Source of the DNA: Bifidobacterium breve | Lineage (GTDB): Bacteria > Actinomycetota > Acidimicrobiia > Acidimicrobiales > Ilumatobacteraceae | Direction of reading: 5' to 3' | DNA: 64,000 bases | Assembly: GCA_945862045.1 (NCBI GenBank) | Contig: CAMAWR010000003.1 | Location: 1-64,000 of the forward strand | Shown here: piece by piece, positions 63,929 through 64,000 of the stretch | How positions within the stretch are numbered: position 1 is the stretch's first letter | Layout of the letters: every line of letters starts with the position of its first letter | Position numbers and translations under genes: made by a program | Notes under the pieces: model-generated | The model's input: the letters and a program-made list of their open reading frames with translations, nothing else | Database searches by the model: none | Told to the model about the DNA's origin: nothing

Positions 63929-64000
63929 CACCCCGTTATCGGGAAGCACGACAGGCGATCGCCGCCATGGTGGTTGCTTTGTGCCTGGGCGCGACTGGCG
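63925..64000 (+). CDS. Start of an unknown membrane or secreted protein (cut by right edge)
   Basis: GTG at 63925 overlaps the manA stop. Only 25 codons are visible: [20 protein letters not shown], then LGATG. Basic N-terminus followed by a hydrophobic run, so a signal peptide or first TM helix. Family not determinable. Confidence 0.55.
   Translation, partial: MTPRYREARQAIAAMVVALCLGATG

Overview
The window is a GC-rich bacterial chromosome segment from an actinobacterium, most likely of the class Acidimicrobiia. The placement is inferred from gene content: an F420-dependent luciferase-like oxidoreductase, a BldD orthologue, an Rv2466c-type (mycothiol-linked) DsbA-like protein, mitochondrial-type aconitase, many GTG/TTG starts and the order lepA-hrcA-dnaJ-rsmE-hemW. 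No rRNA, CRISPR array or intact insertion sequence is visible.

Layout. 1-451 is the edge of an accessory island: the first 87 codons of an Mrr-type restriction endonuclease run off the left end, next to a tRNA-Val(CAC) gene whose last nucleotides have been replaced. 511-7956 is a minus-strand polyamine operon: aldehyde dehydrogenase, PotA-like ATPase, Tat lipoprotein PotD-like binding protein, a fused PotB-PotC permease, a 2-hydroxyacid dehydrogenase and a membrane J-domain protein. 8000-20790 holds nitrogen and wall genes: alanine dehydrogenase, an F420 oxidoreductase, a zinc-ribbon protein, an MFS carrier, divergent murF and ddl, a LysM lipoprotein and gltBD. 20949-23856 contains an AT-richer islet (about 21.73-23.02 kb) with a truncated secreted-protein gene, an HNH endonuclease fragment and an orphan two-TM protein, set between an alpha/beta hydrolase and a crotonase.

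23889-36854 is central carbon and lipid metabolism: nitroreductase, aconitase, an excisionase-type/PIN toxin-antitoxin pair, a HAD-PlsC fusion, an acyl-CoA carboxylase subunit, citrate synthase, quinone oxidoreductase, NADP-isocitrate dehydrogenase, acyl-CoA dehydrogenase and a metallo-beta-lactamase-fold hydrolase. Citrate synthase, aconitase and isocitrate dehydrogenase, the first three steps of the TCA cycle, lie within 10 kb. 36857-38302 is an orphan multi-TM protein. 38299-48166 is a long minus-strand block: lepA, an MFS carrier, photolyase, hrcA, dnaJ, rsmE, bldD, hemW, tRNA-Val(GAC) and a RecB-like nuclease.

48244-64000 holds rpsT, holA, comEC and comEA (with a membrane gene on the opposite strand between them), a thioredoxin-TPR protein, a phosphotransferase, a PAC2 protein, an acetylpolyamine amidohydrolase-type deacetylase, the Rv2466c-like protein, the rimP-nusA-infB operon with a terminator hairpin in its leader, proS, manA and the start of one more gene.

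The strongest leads are the tRNA-Val island junction with the restriction gene, the scarred islet at 22 kb, the fused and interrupted polyamine permease, the c-di-GMP signature in BldD, and the possible attenuator ahead of rimP. Most of the rest is ordinary core genome. No clearly new multi-gene system could be demonstrated from sequence alone.
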